From contig NZ_KE332518.1 of assembly GCF_000413055.1 (NCBI RefSeq), positions 1,675,583-1,739,582 of the forward strand: DNA of 64,000 nucleotides, given 5' to 3'. Below, one piece after another: positions 55,226 to 63,170 of this stretch. This DNA comes from Treponema maltophilum ATCC 51939. GTDB taxonomy: Bacteria; Spirochaetota; Spirochaetia; Treponematales; Treponemataceae. The notes under the pieces were generated by a model. That model was not told the origin of the DNA, did not search any database, and saw only the letters and a list, made by a program, of their open reading frames with translations. The position numbers and the translations under genes were made by a program. Position 1 is the stretch's first letter. Every line of letters begins with the position of its first letter.

Positions 55226-56230
55226 CTAAAGTGCGCCGCCGGAACCGGTTTGCAGCAGCCGGACGATTTGCTCAAAGCGGCGTTCGACGGAACAATCTTT
55301 TTCGCTTCCGTCGTGCTCGAGCCAATGAATGGGCACGCCTTTTTTTTCCATACCGCGGAACCATGTTTCCTGCCGTTTGGCGAACTGTCCGATCGCAATG
55401 CCGAGTTTCGTTTCCAATTCTTCACGGGAAGCTATAAGGCCGCGGAGGTACTGCGATACAAAGCGGTATTCCAAGCCCAAGCGCTCCAAGCGTTCCCAAC
55501 TTGCGCCCTCGCTCAAGCCGGGAGCGCAACGGTGAAGCGCTTCGGTTTCTTCTATCATGCCGTTTTCAAGCCGGCTTTTTAAGCGCTTGCGTATGCGGGA
55601 ACGCAGCATATCGCGCGGAAAGGTCGTACCGACGACAAAGGGATGTATTGCCCGCTGCGGTCCAGGCTGCGGAACTTGTCGCAAAGCAGTTTGCTCCGCG
55701 TTATAGGTTTCGATTTCCACGGCGCGCACAAGGCGGGGTCGGTTAAGGGTGTCGGTGCTGTTGTGAACCTTGCTTCCCGCAGCAGCCTTCAGTTTATAAA
55801 GGAGCGCGGTCAAATCGTCCATGGAAAGAGCGGCAAGTTTTTCGCGCAGGGCCGGATTTTCGGGAACGCGGCGCATCGCATAAGAGCGCACAACCGAATC
55901 CAAATAAAGCCCCGTACCGCCGGCAATGACCGGAATTTTTGCGCGCGAAAGCGTATCGGTAAAGGCGGGGAAAAAATCTTTTTGATAATCGAAAACGGAA
56001 TATTCATGCGAAAGATCGGTTATATCTATAAGATGATAGGGCACCGTGTACTCGTCCAAATCTTTTCCGGAACCGATGTCCAAGCCCTTGTACACTTGCC
56101 TTGAATCGGCCGAAAGGATTTCCCCGTTTAAATGCTCGGCAAGGCGGACGGCAAGCGGAGTTTTTCCGACTGCGGTAGGTCCCAAAACGGCGATGCAATC
56201 GGCGCCTTCGGGCAAAATCGGCCTGTCCAC
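55226..56230 (-). CDS. miaA: tRNA dimethylallyltransferase
   Basis: 334 residues. Adds dimethylallyl to A37 of tRNAs that read UNN codons. Walker A GPTAVGKT, DSRQVYKGLDIGSGK, GGTGLYLDSV and RPRLVRAVEI are family-typical. No ATG fits; GTG at 56230, 1 bp past the stop of the methyltransferase gene, gives M-D-R-P-I-L-P-E-G just ahead of the Walker loop and is the most natural start. Confidence 0.93.
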   Translation of the reverse strand: MDRPILPEGADCIAVLGPTAVGKTPLAVRLAEHLNGEILSADSRQVYKGLDIGSGKDLDEYTVPYHLIDITDLSHEYSVFDYQKDFFPAFTDTLSRAKIPVIAGGTGLYLDSVVRSYAMRRVPENPALREKLAALSMDDLTALLYKLKAAAGSKVHNSTDTLNRPRLVRAVEIETYNAEQTALRQVPQPGPQRAIHPFVVGTTFPRDMLRSRIRKRLKSRLENGMIEETEALHRCAPGLSEGASWERLERLGLEYRFVSQYLRGLIASREELETKLGIAIGQFAKRQETWFRGMEKKGVPIHWLEHDGSEKDCSVERRFEQIVRLLQTGSGGAL

Positions 56231-56231
56231 G

Positions 56232-57467
56232 TCAAAGCACCCGGCATATTGCGCACGTAAGATATTCGGCTTTCGGATAGCCCAAGGGAACGGGATGGTC
56301 GGGGCCCGCGCCGCGCTTTTCCGCAATTTGTACCGTCCGTTTTGCATCGGATGCGGCATGCGTAAGCATGGAATAAAACAAAGCCGAATCCATAAACTGC
56401 GAACACGAACAGCTTATCAATATGCCGCCGGAGCGTAAAATCTTCATCGCGCGCAAATTTATTTCTTTATAGCCGCCGTACGCTTTATCGAGCGCCTTTG
56501 CATTTTTTGCAAAAGCGGGCGGATCCAAAATAATCATATCGAACAAGCGGCCGTTTTGTTCGTATTCTTTGAGAATGTCGAATACGTCTGCTTGAATAAC
56601 GTTCATACGGCTTTCGGCCTTATTCAGGGCGATATTTTCTTTTACCGTTTTAACGGCATCTTCGGATATGTCGACGGCGGTTACACTTTTTGCACCGCCT
56701 GCAACGGCGTTTAAACCGAAAGCACCCGTGTGCGTAAAGGTGTCGAGCACTTCCCTATCCTTTGCCAAAACTGCGGCGCGTTGACGGTTAAACTTTTGAT
56801 CCAAAAAATATCCCGTTTTTTGTCCGGCGGCAATATCGACGTTCAGCAGAACGCCGTTTTCGCGAATCGTAATGACGCCGCTTCTTTCATCGCCTATCCA
56901 GCCGGCACGAAGCGGTAAGCCTTCCTTTAAACGTATGTTCGCATCGCTGCGCTCGTATATGCCGAAGGGGCGACAGGTTTCGTTCAAAATATCGATAATA
57001 ATATCCCGATATGTTTCCGTGCACAACGCCAAGAACTGAACGACAAGGTATATGCGGTTTTGGATATCGACATAGCGCTCGACGATGAGACCGGGCAAAA
57101 AATCCGCTTCACCGAAAATCAAACGGCAGGAATCTTCGCTTGCAAAAAACGGCGCACGAAGGGAAAGCGCATCGTTGATTTTTTTTTCAAAAAACGCGCG
57201 GTCAAAAACACCGGTCGAAGAGGAATCTTTGGCTAAAAAGCGCACGGCGATTTTCGATTTTTTATTTAAAATGCCGGTTCCTTCATATTGCCCCGACGAT
57301 GAAAATACATTCACCGCGCACCCGTCGGCAACGGAACTTTCGGCGAGGGGAATTTTTCCGCCATCTTTGTTTTCTTTTATATAAGCTATTTCGTTATCGA
57401 AAACCCAGGGAAAGCCCTGTCTGATTTCGACTTCTTCTTTGGGCCGTAAAAATATTTTTGCAAGCAT
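56232..57467 (-). CDS. RlmI-like rRNA large-subunit methyltransferase (PUA + SAM domain)
   Basis: 411 residues. N-terminal PUA domain (AKIFLRPKEEVEIRQGFPWVFDNEIAYI), SAM domain VLDTFTHTGAFGLNA, catalytic PPAF in LDPPAFAKN, and a C-terminal SCSCSQFM with the m5C-type Cys. In E. coli RlmI methylates C1962 of 23S rRNA. Between dapB (32 bp) and miaA (1 bp), same strand. Confidence 0.9.
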   Translation of the reverse strand: MLAKIFLRPKEEVEIRQGFPWVFDNEIAYIKENKDGGKIPLAESSVADGCAVNVFSSSGQYEGTGILNKKSKIAVRFLAKDSSSTGVFDRAFFEKKINDALSLRAPFFASEDSCRLIFGEADFLPGLIVERYVDIQNRIYLVVQFLALCTETYRDIIIDILNETCRPFGIYERSDANIRLKEGLPLRAGWIGDERSGVITIRENGVLLNVDIAAGQKTGYFLDQKFNRQRAAVLAKDREVLDTFTHTGAFGLNAVAGGAKSVTAVDISEDAVKTVKENIALNKAESRMNVIQADVFDILKEYEQNGRLFDMIILDPPAFAKNAKALDKAYGGYKEINLRAMKILRSGGILISCSCSQFMDSALFYSMLTHAASDAKRTVQIAEKRGAGPDHPVPLGYPKAEYLTCAICRVL

Positions 57468-57499
57468 ATTCCGTTCCGCCGCCTTCCGTCATTTTGCCC

Positions 57500-58279
57500 T
57501 TACAGGGACGAAAGCATGTCGTCCATCGTGTACGCGCGCCCTTTTTGCACACTGCCGTTTTTAAGGCTGCCGACGAGCCATTCAAAGGCGCGTACCGCTC
57601 CGGAAGCAAAACCTTCGCGGCTGCGCGCGCAATGCTTTAATTCAATAGTATCGGCGGGCGAATCGAAAAACACGCTGTGCGTTCCGGGAACGCTGCCGAC
57701 GCGCAGAGACGCAACGTGAAGCTGTTCGCTTTTCGGCGCGCCGTGCAGAACGTCGAGCGTAATTTCTTTTTTTGCCGGATTTGCGCGCATAAGGGCGCGG
57801 GCTATTTCCAGCGCGGTGCCGGACGGACTGTCGGCTTTGTGCCGATGGTGCGTTTCGAGGACAGCCGTATCGTATTCGTCATAAGCGGAAATCAAGCGTG
57901 AAGCGTATTCGGCTATGCGGTAAAACAAATTAACGCCGATCGAAAAATTCGGCGAATAAAAAAGCGTACTTCCGCCCTCCGTTAAAGCGGCACGCACCTC
58001 TTCCAGTTTATCGTACCAGCCGGTGGTACCGACGACAATCGGAAGCCCCAACGGCGCAAGAGAAAAAATATTCTCGGCAGCGCAGGAAGGATGCGTAAAA
58101 TCGATTACTCCGTCGGCGCCGCTTGCGCTTACCGCCCGCTCAAGTTCCGCAGCGGACGATATTTTGTCGGCATCGGCGGCGTTTGTATCGGCTTTCAGCA
58201 CAATCGTATGGCCGCGATCGATTGCCGCGCGTTCAACCATGCGTCCCATCTTTCCGTAACCGGATAATGCAATTTTCAC
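57500..58279 (-). CDS. dapB: 4-hydroxy-tetrahydrodipicolinate reductase
   Basis: 259 residues. NADPH-binding GYGKMGRMVE, family motif HHRHKADSPSGTA with catalytic His and Lys. Makes tetrahydrodipicolinate on the way to diaminopimelate or lysine. Directly after the aspartokinase gene, so two steps of one pathway are linked. Confidence 0.95.
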   Translation of the reverse strand: MKIALSGYGKMGRMVERAAIDRGHTIVLKADTNAADADKISSAAELERAVSASGADGVIDFTHPSCAAENIFSLAPLGLPIVVGTTGWYDKLEEVRAALTEGGSTLFYSPNFSIGVNLFYRIAEYASRLISAYDEYDTAVLETHHRHKADSPSGTALEIARALMRANPAKKEITLDVLHGAPKSEQLHVASLRVGSVPGTHSVFFDSPADTIELKHCARSREGFASGAVRAFEWLVGSLKNGSVQKGRAYTMDDMLSSL

Positions 58280-58314
58280 AAACTTCTCCCGTAAAAAAAT
58301 TCTTTATTAATCCT

Positions 58315-59649
58315 TTATTCAAAAAAAGCGGCGTGAAGGGTTTTCACGGTTTTATCGGCAACGGCGTCATCGCAGATAAAACTTATGTTCACCTTTGACG
58401 CCCCCTGGCTTATCATTTCGGGGTTTATATTTTCTTTTGCCAGCGCGCCGAAAGCCGATGCAAGAATGGAACTTGAATGTGCCGCATCGCAGATAATCGC
58501 AATAATGGATTTTCCCGTTTTTATCTTCGTTTCGGCAATTCCGTTCAGTTCGTGCAGCAAGCCCGACAAATCGGCGTCCGTATGTACCGTAAGCGAAACG
58601 GACACTTCGCTTGTCGCGATAACATCGATGCTTATGCCGTATTTAAGGAACACGTTAAAAATATGCGCCAAAAAACCGGAAGCGCCGAGCATGCGCGTCG
58701 AAACGATGTCGATGAGCGTGCTGTTTTTTACCGCGGTAAGGGCGCGCACGGGCGAAGGTTTTTTGCGGTGTTTTTCCGTAATAAGGGAACCTTCCGATTG
58801 TATGTTATACGAATTTTTTACGCGCACGGGAACGCCGGCTTTGCGGCAGGGCGCCATGGAACGCGGATGCAAAATCTGTGCGCCGAAATATGCGAGTTCG
58901 GCGGCTTCTTCATAAGTTACGAACGGAACGGTTTTTGCATTTTTTACAATGCGCGGATCGGCGGTTAAAATACCGTCAACGTCTTTCCACGTTTGGATTT
59001 CGTCGGTCTTCATCGCGGCTCCGATCATGGTTGCAGTTAAATCGCTTCCGCCGCGGCCCAGCGTCGTAATGCAGCCGTCCGCATCTTTTGCGATAAAACC
59101 GGTTACGACGGGAATTGCACCATCCTTTCCGTCGCGGTAGTTACCGAGCGCTTGGGGAATTCTTTGCCACACGTCTTTTAAAAGTTCCGCATTCATAAAA
59201 GAAGAATCGGATATAAAACCGACATCCCATGCGTCGTAAAAGCGCGCCTTTATTCCCTGCACGTTCAAAAAAGAAGCGACAATCCGCACGCTCAAGCGTT
59301 CTCCGAACGACACTAAATAATCGCGGGTACGCTTGGTCAATTCGCGCAGCATGGAAATTCCGGTTAACAGCGCTTTCAGTTCGTCGAAAAGTTCTTTTAT
59401 ATTTTTCCGCGTCTGTTCGTCCAAACCCAAATCGCGCGCGGTATCGGTATACAGTTTTTGAATGCTGCGGATATCGGCCTTGCCCTCAAGCGCTTCATCG
59501 GCTGCGCGCAAAAGATGATCGGTTGTGTCGCCCATTGCCGACAATACGACAACCGGCTTTTTGTCTTTGTACGCTCCGATAATCGACGCAACGTGCCGGA
59601 TACGTTCGGCCGAAGCGACGGAAGAGCCTCCGAATTTCATTACAATCAT
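58315..59649 (-). CDS. lysC: Aspartate kinase with two ACT domains
   Basis: 444 residues. MKFGGSSVASAERI, GRGGSDLTA and the kinase domain, then two ACT domains (about 310-440) that normally bind lysine or threonine for feedback. The start MIVMKFGG at 59649 (or MKFGG at 59640) is preferred; the longer frame reads upstream through the promoter. An extra start would need no Shine-Dalgarno. Followed by dapB after 35 bp. Confidence 0.94.
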   Translation of the reverse strand: MIVMKFGGSSVASAERIRHVASIIGAYKDKKPVVVLSAMGDTTDHLLRAADEALEGKADIRSIQKLYTDTARDLGLDEQTRKNIKELFDELKALLTGISMLRELTKRTRDYLVSFGERLSVRIVASFLNVQGIKARFYDAWDVGFISDSSFMNAELLKDVWQRIPQALGNYRDGKDGAIPVVTGFIAKDADGCITTLGRGGSDLTATMIGAAMKTDEIQTWKDVDGILTADPRIVKNAKTVPFVTYEEAAELAYFGAQILHPRSMAPCRKAGVPVRVKNSYNIQSEGSLITEKHRKKPSPVRALTAVKNSTLIDIVSTRMLGASGFLAHIFNVFLKYGISIDVIATSEVSVSLTVHTDADLSGLLHELNGIAETKIKTGKSIIAIICDAAHSSSILASAFGALAKENINPEMISQGASKVNISFICDDAVADKTVKTLHAAFFE

Positions 59650-59685
59650 GCAACCGATTGTATCGAATGAACGAAGGAAAATCAA
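59650..59685 (-). promoter_or_regulatory. lysC promoter, predicted leaderless
   Basis: Minus strand TTGATT (59685-59680), 17 bp, TACAAT (59662-59657), 7 nt, ATG at 59649. No Shine-Dalgarno. Confidence 0.5.
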
Positions 59686-59715
59686 CAACCCCGACGCAGA
59701 GCATCGGGGTTGTTG
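59683..59715. terminator. 12-bp hairpin between the GGDEF-EAL gene and lysC
   Basis: Stem CAACAACCCCGA (59683-59694) / TCGGGGTTGTTG (59704-59715), loop 9 nt. On the minus strand ATTTTCC follows, so it could end transcription coming from the GGDEF-EAL gene. Confidence 0.6.
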
Positions 59716-59724
59716 TTCTCATAA

Positions 59725-59804
59725 GGCGGTTGCAGTCGGGTTTAATACCCTTTATTACGGCGCAGCGCGCCGGGGTATTAAACCCTCCGCACGAATCAAC
59801 CGCC
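59725..59804. repeat. Nested inverted repeats in the 3' region of the GGDEF-EAL gene
   Basis: Inner stem GGGTTTAATACCC (59738-59750) / GGGTATTAAACCC (59773-59785), 13 perfect pairs; outer stem GGCGGTTG (59725-59732) / CAACCGCC (59797-59804), 8 perfect pairs. No coding potential. Confidence 0.6.
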
Positions 59805-59870
59805 GTGAAAAAAAGAGGCCGTTCAGGCAGTTCGCTTTGCTCACAAGCCGTTCACGTCCTCTTTTTTCAC
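59805..59870. terminator. Long hairpin, probable bidirectional terminator
   Basis: GTGAAAAAAAGAGG (59805-59818) pairs with CCTCTTTTTTCAC (59858-59870), one extra A on the left. Lies 33 bp past the GGDEF-EAL stop. Confidence 0.55.
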
Positions 59871-59902
59871 GCTTTTATCATAAGTGGATTTACTTTCCCG
59901 GC

Positions 59903-62900
59903 CTATGCCGTAGTACCTGCGCCGACTTTTTTTAGGGGGGGGGGGGGGGGTAACGGGTTCGACTTCAAAATCCGTTCGGTATCATCGGCCGACATCGGTT
60001 TGTAAAAATAAAAGCCCTGCACCAAAGTGCATCCGTTTTGTTTTAAAAAATCGGACTGCTCTTTTTTTTCAACGCCGTCGGCGACGACTTTTACGTGCAG
60101 ATTTTCGGCAAGGATAATCATACTGCGTATAATCGCTTCGTCCGTTTTGTCTTGGCCGATTCCTTTTACAAAGGTGTCGCTCAGCTTGATTTTATCGATG
60201 GGCGTATGTTTTAAGCGCATCAGGCAGGAATATTCCGTAGCGAAATCGTCTATTGAAATTTTTACGCCGAGTTTTTTCAAATCGGTCATGATTTTTTCAA
60301 CACCGACATTTTGCGACAAATACACGCCTTCGGTGATTTCCAAATTCAAATAAGAAGGCGGCAAATCGTATTTTTCCAACAAACCGCCGATAAGAGAATT
60401 CAGCTGCGAATTTTCGAATTGGCGCGGAGAAATATTTACCGCCATCGAAATTCCTTCAATGCCTTTTTCACGCCACAAGTGCAGCTGTTCGCAGGCTTTA
60501 TTCAGCACCCAATTCCCGATTATTTCTATTAAGCCGGTTTGCTCACTCAGCGGAACGAAAATGTTCGGAGAAACAATCCCGAAATCTTTATTCGCCCAAT
60601 GCAGCAATGCTTCCACTCCGAATATTTCTCCGGTACTCAAATCGATTTGCGGCTGATAATACAAAACCAATTCGTTTTTTTCGACGGCGGTATACAGCCG
60701 CTGGTGCATTGCTATATTTTTTGCGATGTTTTTTTTCAACGTGGGATTGCAAAACGTAAAGCCGTTTTTCCCTTTCGACTTCGCTACGTACATGGCGCTG
60801 TCGGCGTACTTTATAAGCGTATTTACCGTTTTGCCGTCTTTCGGGAACAGCGCAATGCCGCAGCTGAACGTTACGTACAACACGTCATCGTTTATGCCCA
60901 TCGGTTGGCCCAGCCCTTTCATAAGCCGCTTAACGATAACCTTAATTTCGTCATTCGTTTTTACCGCAGGTAAAAAAATCAAAAACTCGTCGCCGCCGAA
61001 TCGGCATATGACCGCCGAAGACGGCAGCTCTTTTTTTAAACGCTGGCTCGTTTGCAGCAAAACCTTATCGCCGTACTCATGACCTTTGGAATCGTTTATA
61101 TTTTTAAAAGAATCCAAATCGATAAAAAGAACCGCAAAATCGGGCGCATTGTTTTTTATCTGACGCGATACAAACCGGTTAAAATACATACGGTTCGGCA
61201 AACCGGTTAAAACGTCATGGAAGGCCATATGTTCGATGTATCTTTCATTTTCGATTTTCAAGATGGCCGTAGAAAACAGGTTGGTAAAAATTCTGAATAT
61301 CTGCAAATCGTCTTCCGTCCACGCCTTTTTGTGCCGAAAATCATGAATGCCCAAAAAGCCCGCGACGGCTTCGTTTTCTATGAGCGGAAAACAAAGAGTG
61401 GAAAGGATTTCGCGTTTGCCGAAAAACTTTTTTTCGCGATCGGTTAAAGAAACATGAGTTTTTATATCCGAATACACAATCTTTTTTTTCGCTTTCAGCT
61501 GCGTAACGCAAAAAGGCGGCAAATCGCCGAAGGAAGCGCCCTTGCCGTTTTGAACGGCTGAGTCGGGATTGTCCCACGCATGTACGAAAAGCGCTTTCTT
61601 TTTATCCTCCGAAAATCGGTATAAAAAAACCCGGTCTACACCGAAAAAATTTCCGACAACTTTTAAAGCCGACAAAATATGTTCTTCTATGTTTGATGCG
61701 TTGCCGCGAAGCAGAATGTTTGAAATCTCGGAAATAGTGCGCTGATTGTCGTTTTTTCTTTGAATTTCCACAAAGCGCGCAAGATACGATTGCTGAATGT
61801 AATACGCGACATAAGTACTTACCAAAAAAAACAGAATTCTGAATACGTGATCGTCCTTATGCAGCGGGATTACTATCGTCGAATGAGTTGCGGCGATAAA
61901 TACATAGCATAAAAGAGATACAACTGCAATGAGCCGCAGCAAAAGCGTTCTTTTAAATAAAATACTGATAAACAGCAAAACCAGCGGGAATACCCACACC
62001 GTAACGGCCGCAAGAGCGCGGAACGCAAATAAAATAACCGGAACGGATAAAACGATAAGTACAACCGAAACCGTATCCGCATAGCGCTCCAATTTTTTGC
62101 TTCGCTGAAACGCGAAAATCACCAATCCCGAAATAAGCGCATATGTGCCGGCAAAAATTCCCTCCTCAACAAACACTTTAACGATAATATAGGCCATGCC
62201 CAAATGCAGCAAGCCGAATAGGATGTACAAAAAGGCAAGCGTAAAAAATATTTGTTTTTTTGACGACAATTTATTGTTGTAAAAAACGTTGTCGTCAATC
62301 GAGTCGAATTGTCGCTGGACAAGATAGTAGCCTCTGAAATTGTACAGTATCGCCAATACGGGCACAAGCGACGTTATCAAATGTACCGAATATAAAATTC
62401 GCGAATGAAAGATCAATAAAATAGCATTGCTTAGGATGTTGAGAAGCAAACTTACGGAAAATGCCGTAAGCAATAAAAGCCGCTCTTTTTTTTGCACGGG
62501 TGAACGCGTTTTTTTAACTGCGCTAAAAAGCAGCACTATGGTTGTAAGCAAATATAAAAGATAATATGCGGTTAAATACAGCGAGCCCTTTCCCGTATGT
62601 ACAAAAAAAAGGTAACCGAATGCGGTGTTTCGTGCATCATACGCGGCATGAAAAACTTGGGGATACAAACAAACGAGCAATCCCGTAAACAAGAACGGAA
62701 TCGACATCAGTATATACGCGCGCTTTTTAAGCATAAGCGTATCTTGAACCGATGCCGCCGCAAACAAAAAGTACGCAAAATACAAAGTGCCGAAGCCGAG
62801 AACCGAAAAATACTGCCAAAAATAAACTTTATCAGGATCGTATGAAGTTATCGTAAATGCATAGGCAAAGCACCACAACGATAAAATCATACAAATAATA

Positions 62901-63016
62901 AAAAACAGATATTTAGGCAGCGATTTAACGTTAAAAAAGATTACGTAAGAACCTATGGTAACGTAGATTGTGAATAAGACATAAAAAAAAAGCGGCAGTA
63001 TCTTTTGTAAGTCCAT
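59903..63016 (-). CDS. Membrane GAF-GGDEF-EAL cyclic-di-GMP protein with a C-tract near its end
   Basis: 1037 residues from the ATG at 63016 (GGAGAG six bases before). Order: about ten membrane segments to residue 410, GAF domain 420-590, GGDEF domain with RFGGDEF at about 674, EAL domain with VEALLHW at about 801, LEITEG, DDFATEY and ADGVE. Both c-di-GMP synthesis and breakdown sites look intact; no RxxD inhibition site is seen ahead of GGDEF. The last coding part is P-L-P-P-P-P-P from a run of 16 C, then L-K-K-V-G-A-G-T-T-A. See findings for the frame states. Confidence 0.92.
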   Translation of the reverse strand: MDLQKILPLFFYVLFTIYVTIGSYVIFFNVKSLPKYLFFIICMILSLWCFAYAFTITSYDPDKVYFWQYFSVLGFGTLYFAYFLFAAASVQDTLMLKKRAYILMSIPFLFTGLLVCLYPQVFHAAYDARNTAFGYLFFVHTGKGSLYLTAYYLLYLLTTIVLLFSAVKKTRSPVQKKERLLLLTAFSVSLLLNILSNAILLIFHSRILYSVHLITSLVPVLAILYNFRGYYLVQRQFDSIDDNVFYNNKLSSKKQIFFTLAFLYILFGLLHLGMAYIIVKVFVEEGIFAGTYALISGLVIFAFQRSKKLERYADTVSVVLIVLSVPVILFAFRALAAVTVWVFPLVLLFISILFKRTLLLRLIAVVSLLCYVFIAATHSTIVIPLHKDDHVFRILFFLVSTYVAYYIQQSYLARFVEIQRKNDNQRTISEISNILLRGNASNIEEHILSALKVVGNFFGVDRVFLYRFSEDKKKALFVHAWDNPDSAVQNGKGASFGDLPPFCVTQLKAKKKIVYSDIKTHVSLTDREKKFFGKREILSTLCFPLIENEAVAGFLGIHDFRHKKAWTEDDLQIFRIFTNLFSTAILKIENERYIEHMAFHDVLTGLPNRMYFNRFVSRQIKNNAPDFAVLFIDLDSFKNINDSKGHEYGDKVLLQTSQRLKKELPSSAVICRFGGDEFLIFLPAVKTNDEIKVIVKRLMKGLGQPMGINDDVLYVTFSCGIALFPKDGKTVNTLIKYADSAMYVAKSKGKNGFTFCNPTLKKNIAKNIAMHQRLYTAVEKNELVLYYQPQIDLSTGEIFGVEALLHWANKDFGIVSPNIFVPLSEQTGLIEIIGNWVLNKACEQLHLWREKGIEGISMAVNISPRQFENSQLNSLIGGLLEKYDLPPSYLNLEITEGVYLSQNVGVEKIMTDLKKLGVKISIDDFATEYSCLMRLKHTPIDKIKLSDTFVKGIGQDKTDEAIIRSMIILAENLHVKVVADGVEKKEQSDFLKQNGCTLVQGFYFYKPMSADDTERILKSNPLPPPPPLKKVGAGTTA
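59935..59950. repeat. Homopolymer G16 (C16 in the gene strand)
   Basis: Sixteen G on the plus strand inside the 3' end of the GGDEF-EAL gene. Poly-G tracts of this kind are known phase-variation sites in treponemes. The exact count could also be affected by sequencing of a homopolymer. Confidence 0.9.
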
Positions 63017-63135
63017 AAACACTCTCCATCGTATATTATAACCCATATGTCAAAAAAAGAAAGTTAATTTTTCGCTAATTTTATATTTTTCCGCTAAAAA
63101 GTATACAAAATTTTATAAACTGTTATTCAGACGTA

Positions 63136-63170
63136 TTGTCGATCGCTACAATATACATTAGACTTCGCTC
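63136..63170 (+). promoter_or_regulatory. Promoter of the ribonuclease gene, predicted leaderless
   Basis: TTGTCG at 63136-63141, 17 bp, TAGACT at 63159-63164, 6 nt, ATG at 63171. No Shine-Dalgarno. Confidence 0.35.

Noticed and set aside
63016-63046. Longer start (63046) for the GGDEF-EAL protein
   Set aside because: It lies at or before the TATAAT at 63040-63035, whereas the ATG at 63016 has GGAGAG at the right distance.
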